The position numbers and the translations under genes were made by a program. Below the pieces are notes generated by a model. The model did not search any database. It saw nothing but the letters and a program-made list of their open reading frames with translations, and was not told where the DNA came from. A stretch of 64,000 nucleotides of DNA from Oncomelania hupensis (lineage: Eukaryota; Mollusca; Gastropoda; Littorinimorpha; Pomatiopsidae): NCBI GenBank assembly GCA_036898135.1, contig CM072520.1:2494343-2558342 (forward strand), given 5' to 3'. Of the stretch, positions 10,053-20,292 are shown in pieces (position 1 is the first letter of the stretch; each line of letters starts with the position of its first letter).

Positions 10053-10470
10053 TGTCCATGTGTGCGTATGTCTGTGTGTGTGTGTGCATTCATCATAATC
10101 ATTGTTAAAGATGTATATTTGTGTGTGTGGGGGTGTGCGTGTGTGGGGCGTGCGTGTGTGTGTGCGTGGGGTTGGGGGTGGGTGTGTGTGCATTCATCAC
10201 AATCATTGTTCAATAAAGAATAAAGTTTTTCAAACTTGTAGTGGTCACCATTTTTACCCTCCCACCTGTACAATCAATTAACATCCCACACCTAACCAAG
10301 CAGCCAACCAACCATAACAAACCCATCATTAAAAAATAATCTATGGACCACACCCCACCACCATGACACTTGCATGACATCAGCACCTAGGTACATCAGC
10401 ACCTATGACGTCAGCACCGTCAGCACATAAAAATAGAATACCAATTGAGAAGTAGAGTAACATACTACTA
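10053..10470. other. GT-rich repeat and unassigned sequence
   Basis: GT/GGTG-rich tracts reach to about 10200, followed by about 270 bases with no gene. A short repeat of CATCAGCACCTA-type words lies at about 10378-10430 and contains a single TGACGTCA. No function is claimed. Confidence 0.4.
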
Positions 10471-11533
10471 TTTTGCATTAGTAGCCAAGGGTAAAACCTT
10501 GGCATCTGGTGAACGTCAGGCAAAGACTGAATGTATTCACTTTTCCAAGCACCGAGGAATCATTCAAGATCCTAATATTACACTCAATAAAACATCAATA
10601 AAGACGGTCAAAAAGTCAAATTTCTTGGTGTTGGCGGACTGCCCAGGAACATAAACTTTCAAGTTGTGTACAAAACCTGAAGTTAGCTGATTATGTACCT
10701 GCAACGACTTCATGGATTTAAACTCGGTCATGGTATATTTGCTCTTGCTAAAAACTAAGTACTCGACAATATCTTCGTTACGAGTTGGTGGAAGATCTGC
10801 ATGGTCAGATGTGAAAGTTGCCGCCGGCAATTGATAGGGATCGACATTGTCGATATCGGCTATTTTCTCCTTATATCTTGATAAAGATACACAGTCAAGA
10901 GTCTCCATGTAAGGCACTGCTGATACACTTGATCCTTTTGTGGACATGTTGTAAAATTGCCTCAGATTATTGAAGTACACGCTCTCTTTCAAATGGTAAC
11001 CTTACATGAAAAATGAGCAGACCGGCTTTGCTTGTCCGCCAGCAGAATCACGCCCCCTGATTTGTATACCACGTGATACGCACAGTGAAACCACTCTATA
11101 CACAACTTGTCTCTGATGGTAAAAAGATAGTTTTTATGTGGGTCCCTGGTCACATGGGCATCCGCTGCAACATTGCAGTGGACAAAGCGGCTAAAGATGC
11201 TCTGCATCTCGATTTACCTCCAGAGATTTTCCAGTTTGTTCCCTACTCTGACCTACGTTGTATGACTGGATCGTATTGTAAACGATTTTGGATTTTATTA
11301 ATAAGACCGAATTTAGTGATTTGATTGGGGAAAGAGAACATCTTTTTAGTACATCAGTTTTAAAGACTTTTCAAGAGGTGTCATGTGAAAGTTTAAGTAT
11401 TTAAGAGTAACAGGTATATATTTTAAGATTTGAACCACTTTTATAACATTTTAAGATAACGTCTCTCTGGTCCTGATTTGGCTCGGAAGAGTCCGCTGGA
11501 CCTAAAGCAATAACCATGTAATGTAATGTAATG
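10471..11533 (+). mobile_element. Old, internally replaced I/Nimb copy
   Basis: 10471-10632 matches ORF2 RT around the post-motif-C region, with an internal deletion of about 70 bases. 11095-11290 matches RNase H around WVPGHMGIR, and 11291-11533 matches the 3' UTR ending in (ATGTA)n. The expected ~900 bases between the first two parts are missing and about 460 unrelated bases take their place. Small deletions break all frames. The ATGTA tail marks the older subfamily. Confidence 0.8.
10640..10992 (-). pseudogene. Exon-like fragment inside a retrotransposon relic, possibly YqaJ-family
   Basis: A minus-strand frame of about 117 residues is open from a methionine at 10992 to the junction with the retroelement at about 10633. 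Its end contains KSMKSLQVHNQLTSGFVHNL, a style seen in the N-terminal part of invertebrate proteins that carry a YqaJ-type exonuclease domain; a YqaJ-like fragment is present at 53.5 kb. The match is from memory and modest. The fragment is flanked by plus-strand retroelement on both sides, so it looks like filler DNA at a rearrangement. Confidence 0.4.
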
Positions 11534-12047
11534 ATTGTTAGATTGGATGCAATATCATTTTATTTGTCATAATCAGACTGTGATTATTGTTATTGTTGTT
11601 ATTAACAGTAGTTGTTTGTATTCATGTGTGTGTGCCTGTAGGAGTGGTTTTAAAAGTATTTTTTTGTTTTTTGTTTATTTTAGCTATAATAAACCTGCAC
11701 CTTATACATGTGGAGGAAAATTTGTAGGTTGAAGCATTTATTACTTACCTCTTTGTAGCTTGGCTCTTTATTATCAGCTGGATCCAGCATGATTCTATGT
11801 AATTTACTTTTAGAGCAATGGATTTTAGTCTAGTTTTTAAGAGATTCATATGCTTAACCATACTTAGTCTGTGCAAAGTTAATCATCAGAAAACCCAGTA
11901 CTGACCCAGTTTCTCCTTGCATGGCAGTCTGGTTCATATTATCAAAAACATGTATACTCCTTGGAAATTCAGGTCTTTGTTTGTTGGGTCCTGTTGTGTA
12001 GGTGTAAAAGTAATATCCAGGAATTGCAGTTGATCTGCACTGAACTG
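11534..12047. other. No gene recognised
   Basis: Host flank of the full-length retrotransposon. No coding motif or repeat is visible on either strand. The last 12 bases form the left target duplication. Confidence 0.4.
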
Positions 12048-12059
12048 AAATAAACACAG

Positions 12060-12694
12060 GCCCCCACGGGCTCGGCTCCGCGCGCCGGGGGTGGACCCCA
12101 TGCCTCTCTCTGGCTGGGTGACAAAGTTGCCTACTCCTTTTTCTTCTCTTTTGTCTTGTTTCTGTCTTATTGGTCCTTTCACCTATATTCTCTTCACCCT
12201 TAAATTCTCCCAACATACTATGCAGTTTTGACTCCCTTTCTTCTGCCTTACCGGACTTTCCCTGTCTTCTTTTTCCCCATCACTCCTTCTTTTTCTACTC
12301 TTCGTTTTCTCTGTGGCCTTCTCTTGGCCCCCTGCGTTTGCCGTGCAGGGCAACCCGTGTCGGGGGAGAATGGGATCCTGGAGGTTGAGGTCCCTGAGGG
12401 ACTGCGGTCCCTCACACTAACACACCTCTTTGGCCCGGACTTCTCCTAGACGGGAGGCTGGCGTGGCCCGCGTCAGTCAAGCGGCTGGTCGTGTATTGCC
12501 CTAGCTCTGCTAGAAGGCTGCGGCTCATGGGTCAAACTTGAACAAAACCGTAGTGGCAGTGCGGGATTGTCTGGGTGTATATCCCCCCTGTAGCCCTGGT
12601 GCGCTCCCTTGCTGGATTTTCCGCTTGGACGCATCCCCTTGTTGGACTCCGTGGTGGGTGGGGAGCAGGGGGGATGAATTCATAAATTAATAAC
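12060..12694 (+). promoter_or_regulatory. 5' UTR and probable internal promoter of the retrotransposon
   Basis: This 635-bp leader is much more GC-rich than its surroundings, starts with GCCCCCACGGGCTCGG and lies between the target duplication and the ORF1 start. Elements of this class carry their own promoter in the 5' UTR, so promoter activity is inferred. No TATA box is evident. The leader is conserved in the minus-strand copy at 42400-42952, which supports a functional role. Confidence 0.5.
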
Positions 12695-13891
12695 ATGGCT
12701 TCCACAAATAAACGACGACTGCGTGATGACGGACCGGACTCGGACACGGACAGTGACATGGACACGAGACAGAAAGCTTGTGCATCGGGGGTAGAAGGGG
12801 CCTGGCCTCGTTTTTTGGTTGTAGAGGGGGCGGATCCGGCTATGCCACTAGGCAAGCTGTCTCCGTTCGCAATACAGAAGGGTTTTCAATCCGTTTGCAC
12901 AATCGGGTTCAAAGATGTGAAAAAACTGAGATCTGGGGCCTACCTGGTGGAGTGCTCAACCAAAAGGGCATCGGATAGTCTTCTAAAGAGGGATTCGACT
13001 GTCTTCGTTGATAGACAAATCAAAGTTTCTGTGCATGGACGGTTGAATTCCTCCAAGGGAGTCATCCGATGTCAGGATTTGATCGACATGTCAGAATTGG
13101 AAATCCGTGGTGAGCTCTCCAGCCAGGGGGTCACAGCAGTCCAGCGGGTCTTCGTCACCAAGGGATCCCAACGTATCCCCACCAACACACTTTTTGTGAC
13201 CTTCGCTATGGCCAAATTGCCGGAGTCACTCAAGGTGGGGTACCTTAGGGTGAAGGTGACGCCGTTTGTACCATCACCGTTGCGATGCTACCGGTGCCAA
13301 AGATTTGGTCACGGTAGCAAGAACTGTAAAAGCAAGGAAATATGTCGTGATTGTGGTAAAGAGAAACACGAAAACGAATGCAAAAATCCGATTTGCTGTG
13401 TGAATTGCGCCGGGAATCATTCGTCCAGCTCCAAAGACTGTCCTCAGTGGCAGTTGGAGCTGGAAATCCAAAAGGTGCGGGCCACTGAGAGTTGCTCCTT
13501 TGGCGACGCCAGGAAAAAAGTTCTTGCAAGTAGGCCGGTGCTTAAAGAGAGGTCCTTTGCGGCTGTGGCGGGTTCCACATCTCATGTGGAACCTAGCGCA
13601 CACCCGACAATGGACACTGCCATGAGTAAAATAACACAGATTTTGGAAACGTTGTGCAAACGGATGGATACTCTCGAAAAGATGCTTGCTTTGTTTGCCC
13701 AGAAGGGGGTTTCTCCAGCCCCACCGAATCCACTGGAGAACGTGCCGACGGGCACGTCAAAAACCGTCACTCCAAGCGCGCAGACGGCCGCGCCAAAAGC
13801 CGTCACTCCTGCCACGAAGGAGGCTAGGCCTCATGCCACCGCACCAGCAACGACCGGTTTTCAGCGACCGGGTAGTTGCTGGGGCGACTAA
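12695..13891 (+). CDS. ORF1: nucleic-acid-binding gag-like protein
   Basis: The 398-residue frame begins MASTNKRRLRDDG, the same start as in the minus-strand copy (37179). Three zinc-knuckle-like motifs follow: CYRCQRFGHGSKNC (about residue 198), CRDCGKEKHENEC (about 216) and CCVNCAGNHSSSSKDC (about 233). ORF1 proteins of this class bind the element RNA and package it. After about residue 385 the frame departs from the other copy: an extra C at 13862 moves the last ~98 codons into another frame and creates an early stop. The sequence is hydrophilic with a Ser/Thr/Ala/Pro-rich tail and no membrane segment. It is therefore probably truncated in this copy. Confidence 0.88.
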   Translation: MASTNKRRLRDDGPDSDTDSDMDTRQKACASGVEGAWPRFLVVEGADPAMPLGKLSPFAIQKGFQSVCTIGFKDVKKLRSGAYLVECSTKRASDSLLKRDSTVFVDRQIKVSVHGRLNSSKGVIRCQDLIDMSELEIRGELSSQGVTAVQRVFVTKGSQRIPTNTLFVTFAMAKLPESLKVGYLRVKVTPFVPSPLRCYRCQRFGHGSKNCKSKEICRDCGKEKHENECKNPICCVNCAGNHSSSSKDCPQWQLELEIQKVRATESCSFGDARKKVLASRPVLKERSFAAVAGSTSHVEPSAHPTMDTAMSKITQILETLCKRMDTLEKMLALFAQKGVSPAPPNPLENVPTGTSKTVTPSAQTAAPKAVTPATKEARPHATAPATTGFQRPGSCWGD

Positions 13892-14156
13892 AATCCTAGT
13901 TACCCAGCAGAAGAGCGTCAGAGGAGGAGAGGGAAAGATTGGCAGGGGTGAAGGGGAGAGGGAAGATATAAAATCTGGTGCTGGGGAGAGGGGGAGGAAG
14001 TCCGCTGGCAGCTCGGGTTCCGGGTCTTTGACAAAGAATCAAAGGCCCGGACCCCTTTCTTCCAAGCCCCAGCAGCCTCTCGAAACGGAGAACCGTTTCG
14101 GGGGGTTGATGGAACATGAAGAGATGGACGAGGGTCCAAAAGATACAGAGACATAA
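13863..14156 (+). pseudogene. ORF1 C-terminal part displaced by a one-base insertion
   Basis: This frame continues the ORF1 protein of the minus-strand copy (for example GGEGKIGRGEG, KSAGSSGSG, ENRFGGLMEHEEMDEGPKD) and ends two bases before the ORF2 start. It is joined in frame to ORF1 only if the extra C at 13862 is ignored. It could be a true mutation, an assembly error, or reached by frameshifting; a run of four T precedes the site. Confidence 0.75.
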
Positions 14157-14158
14157 TT

Positions 14159-17100
14159 GTGCTCTCGGAGATGAAACTTTTAGCATTCTTTTACTTAATT
14201 TTTATGTCCATTTTACAATGGAACATCCGAGGGATAAGGGCAAATTATGAGGAGCTATGCTGTCTGCTGACAGAGCATCGACCTGAAGTATTGGCCCTTC
14301 AGGAAACTCTCCTGTCAGAAAAACATCCTATAGATATTACTGGTTATTCCTCTCTAGATTGTTTATCTTCTAGAGGCGTTTCACTCTTTATCCATAGAAA
14401 TGTCCCATTTAATCCAATTTTACTTAATACAAGTTTACCAGCAGTTGCAGCTAGAGTATCTCTTTTTAAATCCCTCACAGTTTGTTCTCTATATTTGACA
14501 CCATCAATAAATGTAACTAAAAGTGAACTTGAGAATTTGGTCCAACAGTTACCTCCCCCTTTTTTGTTGTTGGGAGATTTTAATGGACGCTCTCCCCTGT
14601 GGGGTAGTGATCGTACCGATTCTCAGGGTAAAATAATCGAAGACATTTTAGACTCGTTAAACCTAGTAACTTTGAACGAGGGTGCTCCAACTTTTTCCTG
14701 TTCTAGAACTGCTTCTTTGTCCCACATTGATATATCGATCTGTGATCCCTCCTTACTTTTGGATTTTAAATGGACAGTTTTAGAAGATCTCCATGGCAGC
14801 GACCATTTCCCGGTTTTATTAAAACATGATTCAGATAACCTTGAGCAAACTCATGGCAGGTGGAAACTGAAACAAGCTAACTGGAGTCTGTTTTCTAACC
14901 TGTCTGAGGCCCAGCTACGTGCTAAGAACCAGGAATTTTCAAATGCCTTAGATCCAATACAGCTTTATACTGACATAGTTATTAACAGTGCCAAGGAGTC
15001 CATTCCGCAAACTTCGTCAAACCCTCACACACTTAAAAAACCCTGGTTTGACGATGAATGTAGAAAACTTCAGCAAGCTCGTAAAAAAGCTTTAAGAACT
15101 ATGTTTATACACCCAAGCACTGAAAATAAACAAAACCACCAACGTTTGCGAGCGCAATGCCGACAGCTCTTCAAACGAAAGAGAAAGGAATCGTGGAGAG
15201 GTTTCTGCTCCACGCTTAATTCAAAAGCGAAACTGTCGAAGGTGTGGAAAGTAGTCCGCAAACTCAAAAATAGAAGTAACAAACAGGTGAGCCCATGCCT
15301 TACTGTGCAGGGTGACGTAATCGGAGATAAAAAATTAGTAGCTGATCTTTTGGCTTCTTCTTTTGCTGCAAATTCTTCCTCTGAAAATTATTCTGTCCCT
15401 TTTCAAACAGTTAAAACCCGTAAAGAAAAACAACAGTTACATTTTACCTCCGATAATTCTGAAGATTACAACATTCCGTTTTCATTAGTCGAACTTGATG
15501 ATGCAATTAACAAAAGTGCAGATTCAGCAGTTGGACCGGATGATGTACATTATCAATTTCTCAGACATTTAACAAGGTACTCACGGTCTCAACTGCTGGA
15601 CATCTTCAATCAGCTCTGGATCACTGGCACCTTTCCTCCCTCCTGGAGAAAGGCCATTATTGTACCCATCCCTAAACCTGGCAAAGACCATACTAACCCG
15701 ACAAACTATAGACCAATAGCCTTAACGTCTTGCTTATGCAAGACACTGGAAAGAATGGTTTATTCTCGTTTACTGTGGTATCTCGAAACCAATAATATCT
15801 TATCCAACACTCAGTGTGGCTTTCGAAGTGGTCGAAGTACTGTTGACCACCTGGTGCGACTGGAAACTTTTATCCGTAACGCGTTCGTCCAGGGTGAACA
15901 TGTCGTTGCCATCATGTTTGATTTGGAAAAAGCTTATGATACCACATGGAAATATGGCATTCTTTCAGATTTACAAGAAATGGGTTTGAAGGGACATTTA
16001 CCTCTGTTTATATCCAATTTTCTAACAGACAGAATTTTTCAGGTTAAGGTTGGGGGATCTTTGTCAGCTACGAGAGAACAGGAGATGGGAGTGCCTCAGG
16101 GTAGCATCTTGTCTCCCTTGCTGTTTAATATTAAAATAAATAACATTGTTCGTTCCGTTAAACGGGGAATTGACAATTCTTTATTTGTCGACGATTTTGC
16201 ATTGGTAGCCAAAGGTAAAACTTTGGCATCTGCAGAACGTCAGCTACAGTTATGTGTCAAGGCCGTTGAAGACTGGGTTTTACAAAATGGTTTTAAATTT
16301 TCTGAAGCAAAAACTGAATGTATTCACTTTTCCCAGCACCGGGGAATTATTCAAGACCCTACTATTCTCCTCAATAAAACTCAAATAAAGGCGGTCAAAC
16401 AAGTCAAATTTTTGGGTGTTATTTTTGATCAAAAGCTATCTTTCATTCCTCATCTGAAAATTTTGAAAACTAAATGTCAACAGGCCTGCAATTTGCTCAA
16501 GGTTATCAGTGGTACAGACTGGGGTGCTGACAAGAAAACTTTATTGCTGTTATATCGTTCTTTAATTAGATCCAAGTTAGACTATGGTTGCATTGTCTAT
16601 GGTTCTGCTAGAAAATCTTATCTTAAGATGCTAGATCCAGTTGCCCATCAGGCACTACGCATTGCTTTGGGTGCGTTTCGCACTTCCCCTTGTGAAAGCC
16701 TTTACGTGGAAGCTAACGAACCTCCGCTGGAGCTGAGACGTACAAAATTGTCAATGAATTACTATTTAAAATTAAAAACTGATCCTATGAACCCTGCTTA
16801 TGACTGTGTTTTCAACCCAGATTTTGTTCAGAAATTTGAAGCCAAACCTAACACAATTCCTCCGTTTGGCATCAGAATGCAAGCTCATCTGGAAAAAGCA
16901 GGCATTGATGTTGCTTCCATCAACGACGATGAGCTTCGGACTGAAGCTCCCCCATGGAAATTATGTATCCCAAACATTAATTGGCAGTTGTCCGCTTTCC
17001 TTAAAAACAATACATCCGAAACCGTATATAACCAACTTTATTTAGAACAGTGCGCTTTATACCCAGGATATGAACAACTTTTTACAGACGGGTCAAAGAA

Positions 17101-17890
17101 AGGAGATTCAGTTGCTGCTGCGTCAGTCTCCGGGAGACACCTAGACCAGCCTTTGCAACAGCGTTTACCTGATTTCTGTTCTGTTTATACAGCTGAGCTC
17201 AAGGCAATTCATTTAGCTCTGAAACAAGTTTATCAATCCAAAAGAACCTCATTTTTAATCATGTCTGATTCATTGTCAGCACTTCAGGCTCTTTCCACGA
17301 GAAAGATATCACACCCTTTTCTGGCAGAGATCCATGACCTCCATACACAACTTATTTCTGAGGGTAAAAAGATAGTTTTTATGTGGGTCCCTGGTCACAT
17401 GGGCATCCGCGGCAATATTGCAGTAGACAGGGCGGCTAAAGATGCTCTACATCTCGATTTCCCTCCTGAGATTTTCCAGTTTGTGCCCTACTCTGACCTA
17501 CGTTGTATGACTGGATCTTATTGTAAACGACTGTGGCAGACTGACTGGTCTAACCATGTCAACAACAAATTATTTCAAATTCTTCCCGATTTGTCCACTT
17601 CTTTGCCTAACTTTGCATCCACTCGCAAAGAAGAAACAGTGCTATCTCGCCTTCATATTGGGCATACTTATGTCACCCACAGTTTCCTTTTAAAAGGAGA
17701 AGAACCACCATGGTGCTTTGCATGTGATCAATCCTTTTCCGTTCGACATTTCATGTCTGAGTGTGCTGATTTGATTGAGGAAAGGGAAACATATTTTGGT
17801 TCCATACCTTTCAAAGAGATTTTTAAAGTATGTAATGGTCAACATCTGTTTCAATTTTTACATGATGTTGGTTTGTTTTATCGCATATAA
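14159..17890 (+). CDS. ORF2: APE endonuclease, reverse transcriptase, RNase H
   Basis: Intact 1243-codon frame. Endonuclease: QWNIRG (about 20), LALQET (about 47), LLLGDFNGRSPLWGS (about 137), SDHFPVLL (about 214). RT: FRSGRST (about 557), FDLEKAYD (about 588), GVPQGSILSPLL (about 644), FVDDFALVA (about 676). RNase H: LFTDGSKKGD (about 971), TAELKAIHLAL (about 1010), MSDSLSALQAL (about 1034), WVPGHMGIRGN (about 1075). A C-terminal CFACDQS-x-H-x-C knuckle lies near 1186. The protein nicks target DNA and copies the RNA in place; RNase H removes the template. The start may be the methionine at residue 16, just before the endonuclease. It begins one base after the ORF1-tail stop. All catalytic residues I can name are present, so this copy may encode active enzyme. 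Confidence 0.95.
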   Translation: MLSEMKLLAFFYLIFMSILQWNIRGIRANYEELCCLLTEHRPEVLALQETLLSEKHPIDITGYSSLDCLSSRGVSLFIHRNVPFNPILLNTSLPAVAARVSLFKSLTVCSLYLTPSINVTKSELENLVQQLPPPFLLLGDFNGRSPLWGSDRTDSQGKIIEDILDSLNLVTLNEGAPTFSCSRTASLSHIDISICDPSLLLDFKWTVLEDLHGSDHFPVLLKHDSDNLEQTHGRWKLKQANWSLFSNLSEAQLRAKNQEFSNALDPIQLYTDIVINSAKESIPQTSSNPHTLKKPWFDDECRKLQQARKKALRTMFIHPSTENKQNHQRLRAQCRQLFKRKRKESWRGFCSTLNSKAKLSKVWKVVRKLKNRSNKQVSPCLTVQGDVIGDKKLVADLLASSFAANSSSENYSVPFQTVKTRKEKQQLHFTSDNSEDYNIPFSLVELDDAINKSADSAVGPDDVHYQFLRHLTRYSRSQLLDIFNQLWITGTFPPSWRKAIIVPIPKPGKDHTNPTNYRPIALTSCLCKTLERMVYSRLLWYLETNNILSNTQCGFRSGRSTVDHLVRLETFIRNAFVQGEHVVAIMFDLEKAYDTTWKYGILSDLQEMGLKGHLPLFISNFLTDRIFQVKVGGSLSATREQEMGVPQGSILSPLLFNIKINNIVRSVKRGIDNSLFVDDFALVAKGKTLASAERQLQLCVKAVEDWVLQNGFKFSEAKTECIHFSQHRGIIQDPTILLNKTQIKAVKQVKFLGVIFDQKLSFIPHLKILKTKCQQACNLLKVISGTDWGADKKTLLLLYRSLIRSKLDYGCIVYGSARKSYLKMLDPVAHQALRIALGAFRTSPCESLYVEANEPPLELRRTKLSMNYYLKLKTDPMNPAYDCVFNPDFVQKFEAKPNTIPPFGIRMQAHLEKAGIDVASINDDELRTEAPPWKLCIPNINWQLSAFLKNNTSETVYNQLYLEQCALYPGYEQLFTDGSKKGDSVAAASVSGRHLDQPLQQRLPDFCSVYTAELKAIHLALKQVYQSKRTSFLIMSDSLSALQALSTRKISHPFLAEIHDLHTQLISEGKKIVFMWVPGHMGIRGNIAVDRAAKDALHLDFPPEIFQFVPYSDLRCMTGSYCKRLWQTDWSNHVNNKLFQILPDLSTSLPNFASTRKEETVLSRLHIGHTYVTHSFLLKGEEPPWCFACDQSFSVRHFMSECADLIEERETYFGSIPFKEIFKVCNGQHLFQFLHDVGLFYRI

Positions 17891-18172
17891 ATCGTATCGA
17901 CATGTTTTGTTTAGTTTGGATTTTATTAGGACTGAATTTAGTGATTTGATTGAAGAAAGAGAATATATTTTTAATACATCAGTTTTAAAGAAGTCTCTTA
18001 AAGAGGTGTCATGTGAAAGTTTGTTTGTGTATTTAAGAGTAACAGGCTCGTTTTTTAAGACTTGAATCATTTTATAATATTTTAAGATAACGTCTCTCTG
18101 GTCCTGATTTGGCTCGGAAGAGTCCGCTGGACCTAAAGCAATAACCTTGTATTGTATTGTAAATAAACACAG

Positions 18173-18320
18173 ACTTCGCATGTGTCCCTTTGTGTTTATA
18201 ACACTGTAACTAGGTTAGAAGTGACGTCATTACTGGTCCTGCCACAGGCCAGTGACAGACTGCATTAAATACTGTACCGGTTACTTTTTAAACTTCTGGT
18301 GTGTGAGGGTGTGGGTGTGC

Positions 18321-18358
<38 letters not shown>

Positions 18359-18590
18359 GTGGGTGCTTTGTGTTAGGGGTTAGAAAGTAGGATGCATGAC
18401 TTTTATTATTTGATAAGCTACATTCATGTTGTGTACAACTGCTTTTCTGTTCTTTGTGGTGTGTTATTTTAATCCCTGAAGTCTTGTGTGTTAGTTTGCT
18501 TTTGTGCCGTTATGTTGATGAAGTGTACGCTGCACACACATTTCCTTGTGTTTTCATGGGGACAATAAAGATTCTGATTATGTTTTTAAG
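18173..18590. repeat. GT microsatellite and possible retroelement 3' end
   Basis: (GT)n runs at about 18303-18358. Further on, TTCCTTGTGTTTTCATGG and GACAATAAAGATTC at about 18541-18575 look like an L2-like 3' end with an AATAAA signal. No coding remnant is recognised. Confidence 0.4.
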
Positions 18591-19390
18591 GAGGTGAGGG
18601 GGATCATACATCGCATAGATTTTTTTCCCACCAAAGGAAAATGGCGACTTTTCGTTTGCTCCAAACAGTGTCTGGAGGGTCCATCTGTTATTTGAACCTT
18701 GATCTGCATTGATTAGTTTGACATCAAATCCAGCATTACAAAGCTTTTTTTTAGGCATTGCAAAAGGAGCTCTTTAAAGCGGTTGCTGTCAATGGGACCA
18801 CTAGACACACAGTAGCCGATGGGCGGTTTCCATTTTTGTGTAAGACCTCTGACAACAAAAGCTGTAGCATGATTTGCAACTGTATCTGTTCTGCCGTCTC
18901 CCCCCCCCCCTTCCCCCAATGATCCCCAAGTCTTCGAGACCTTCCACCTTGTCCCGTTCTTTGTTATAGACTACCTTTTCTTTCACAGACGCTTCATCAA
19001 ATATTAATGCACATGAACGGGCATGAGGTTGCAAGCTGCCTACTTTCCCTTTCAGTGCTTCAATAATTTTTGTCGTTTATCCCAGGGTAGATGTAGATTT
19101 TCTTCACTGTTTTTTGCAATGTGGACACAGATAGAAGGAGGAAAACAGACTTCAGCAAATGATAGGATTTGGGACTTGCATGAAGAAGGTAAAGAGCAAT
19201 TTGAATATCCTTCTCGGTGCATCTTCATCCCCAAGCTCTCTTGCCAACTTCACTAATTTGTGTTAACACAAAATTTGCGCATGCTTCAGGAAGTAATTCT
19301 CTAATTTGCTTTACAACTGAGTTCTTCTGCCAGTTCTTACTGTGCCCTTTTTTCCTGTCCAGCAAGTGCCTTCTTCTTCAGTCTATAGAG
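18590..19390 (-). pseudogene. P-element (THAP9-like) transposase fragment
   Basis: Minus-strand pieces in several frames fit the catalytic part of P-type transposases: FDEASVKEKVVYN and VEGLEDLG, then VVRGLTQKWKPPIGYCVSSG, then DQGSNNRWTLQTLFG and DPPHLLKNIIR. The order matches the family. Frameshifts and stops separate the parts, and the upstream 19127-19385 portion is a decayed N-terminal region that is duplicated at 20293-20560. It cannot encode an active transposase. Confidence 0.75.
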
Positions 19391-19815
19391 GTGACTATGC
19401 AGTCTCTTTACATGGTTCCTACTAAAATTGTAAAAAATTCAAAGAGTTTTCAAGAAGATTTTAAGGAGTTTTTCCAAAAATTCGAGATTTTTAAAATTGT
19501 AAACACACATAATAATTGATAAGTAGTTAAAATAAAGGATACAATCTCGTACCCAGTGATATCCATGAATTGTTTGCAGTCATGAATCTGATGGTGATAC
19601 TGATGTTGATACTGATTATGAAATCTACACACATAAATATTGCATGTCGATGAAGTTGCAGTTATGATGATGATGCAGATTAAGGAGTCCATACACATTT
19701 AAATAATAATTGTGAAGCATGTTGTCCTTAGTTAGAGAACTGTAAAAAGTCAGAAAGAGGTACCACAACTGGCTAAAATATAATACACTTTATATACAGA
19801 TGAACGAGTTTTCAG

Positions 19816-20292
19816 TTATTTTAGTGTTTCCATCTCTTCATCAATCTGACTGGAAATCTTCTCCAGCTGGATCTTTATTTCCTTGGATTTGCTTCTCAGC
19901 ACATTTGACTGAGTCAAGACTCTCAGCGCAGCCTTCTCTTCTGCTTGTTCAGCAAGCTTGTCTGCCTCTTGAGTTAGGTGCTGAGCATCCTTCTCCATTC
20001 TTCTTTTTTTCTCTCTTAAATCAGCAACACAGTCTTCTTGTGCCTTCCTCTTCTTTGCAGCTTGTGCCTGTTCCTGGTCTTTCTTTTATTGATCAAGGTA
20101 GTTGTGGTACTTTCTCCTTGCAGAAGATGCTGATAATAGCAGCTCCTTGGTGATGTCCACCTTGTCAATTCCACCAATCTTCCTGATACCGTTCAGCACT
20201 TTTCGGTGAGCAGCCAAGGACTGCTGGGAGAGATTTTCAATGCTGGTTTCTTTGTTGATTGAGAATCCTCTCTTGACAGTTGTTTGCCTAGG
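19816..20292 (-). pseudogene. C-terminal fragment of a hAT-like transposase with coiled coil
   Basis: The frame RGFSINKE ... TKELLLSASSARRKYHNYL ends at an in-frame stop (20086-20088). It continues in the same frame as a charged coiled coil (REKKRRMEKDAQHL ... SQIDEEMETLK) to 19816. GFSINKE-type and TKELL-type motifs occur at the C-terminus of hAT-like proteins with the LLDIDGD core also found at 28.9-29.8 kb. The N-terminal side is fused to P-type sequence at about 20292, so this is a chimeric relic. The family link is from memory. Confidence 0.55.

Larger units (their letters stand above)
12060..18160 (+). mobile_element. Full-length I/Nimb-type non-LTR retrotransposon (6.1 kb)
   Basis: The element is bounded by perfect 12-bp target duplications AAATAAACACAG at 12048-12059 and 18161-18172. 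It consists of a GC-rich 5' UTR (about 635 bp), ORF1, ORF2, a 3' UTR of about 240 bp and a short tandem ATTGT tail instead of poly(A). ORF1 with CCHC knuckles plus APE, RT and RNase H is the architecture of the I superfamily, including the snail Nimb group. The same 5' end is shared by the older copy ending at 42952, which confirms that 12060 is the true 5' boundary. ORF2 is intact; ORF1 has a one-base frameshift. Confidence 0.95.

Noticed and set aside
10378..10430. CRE-type regulatory element (TGACGTCA)
   Set aside because: A single 8-base match within a short repeat and with no nearby gene start is not evidence.
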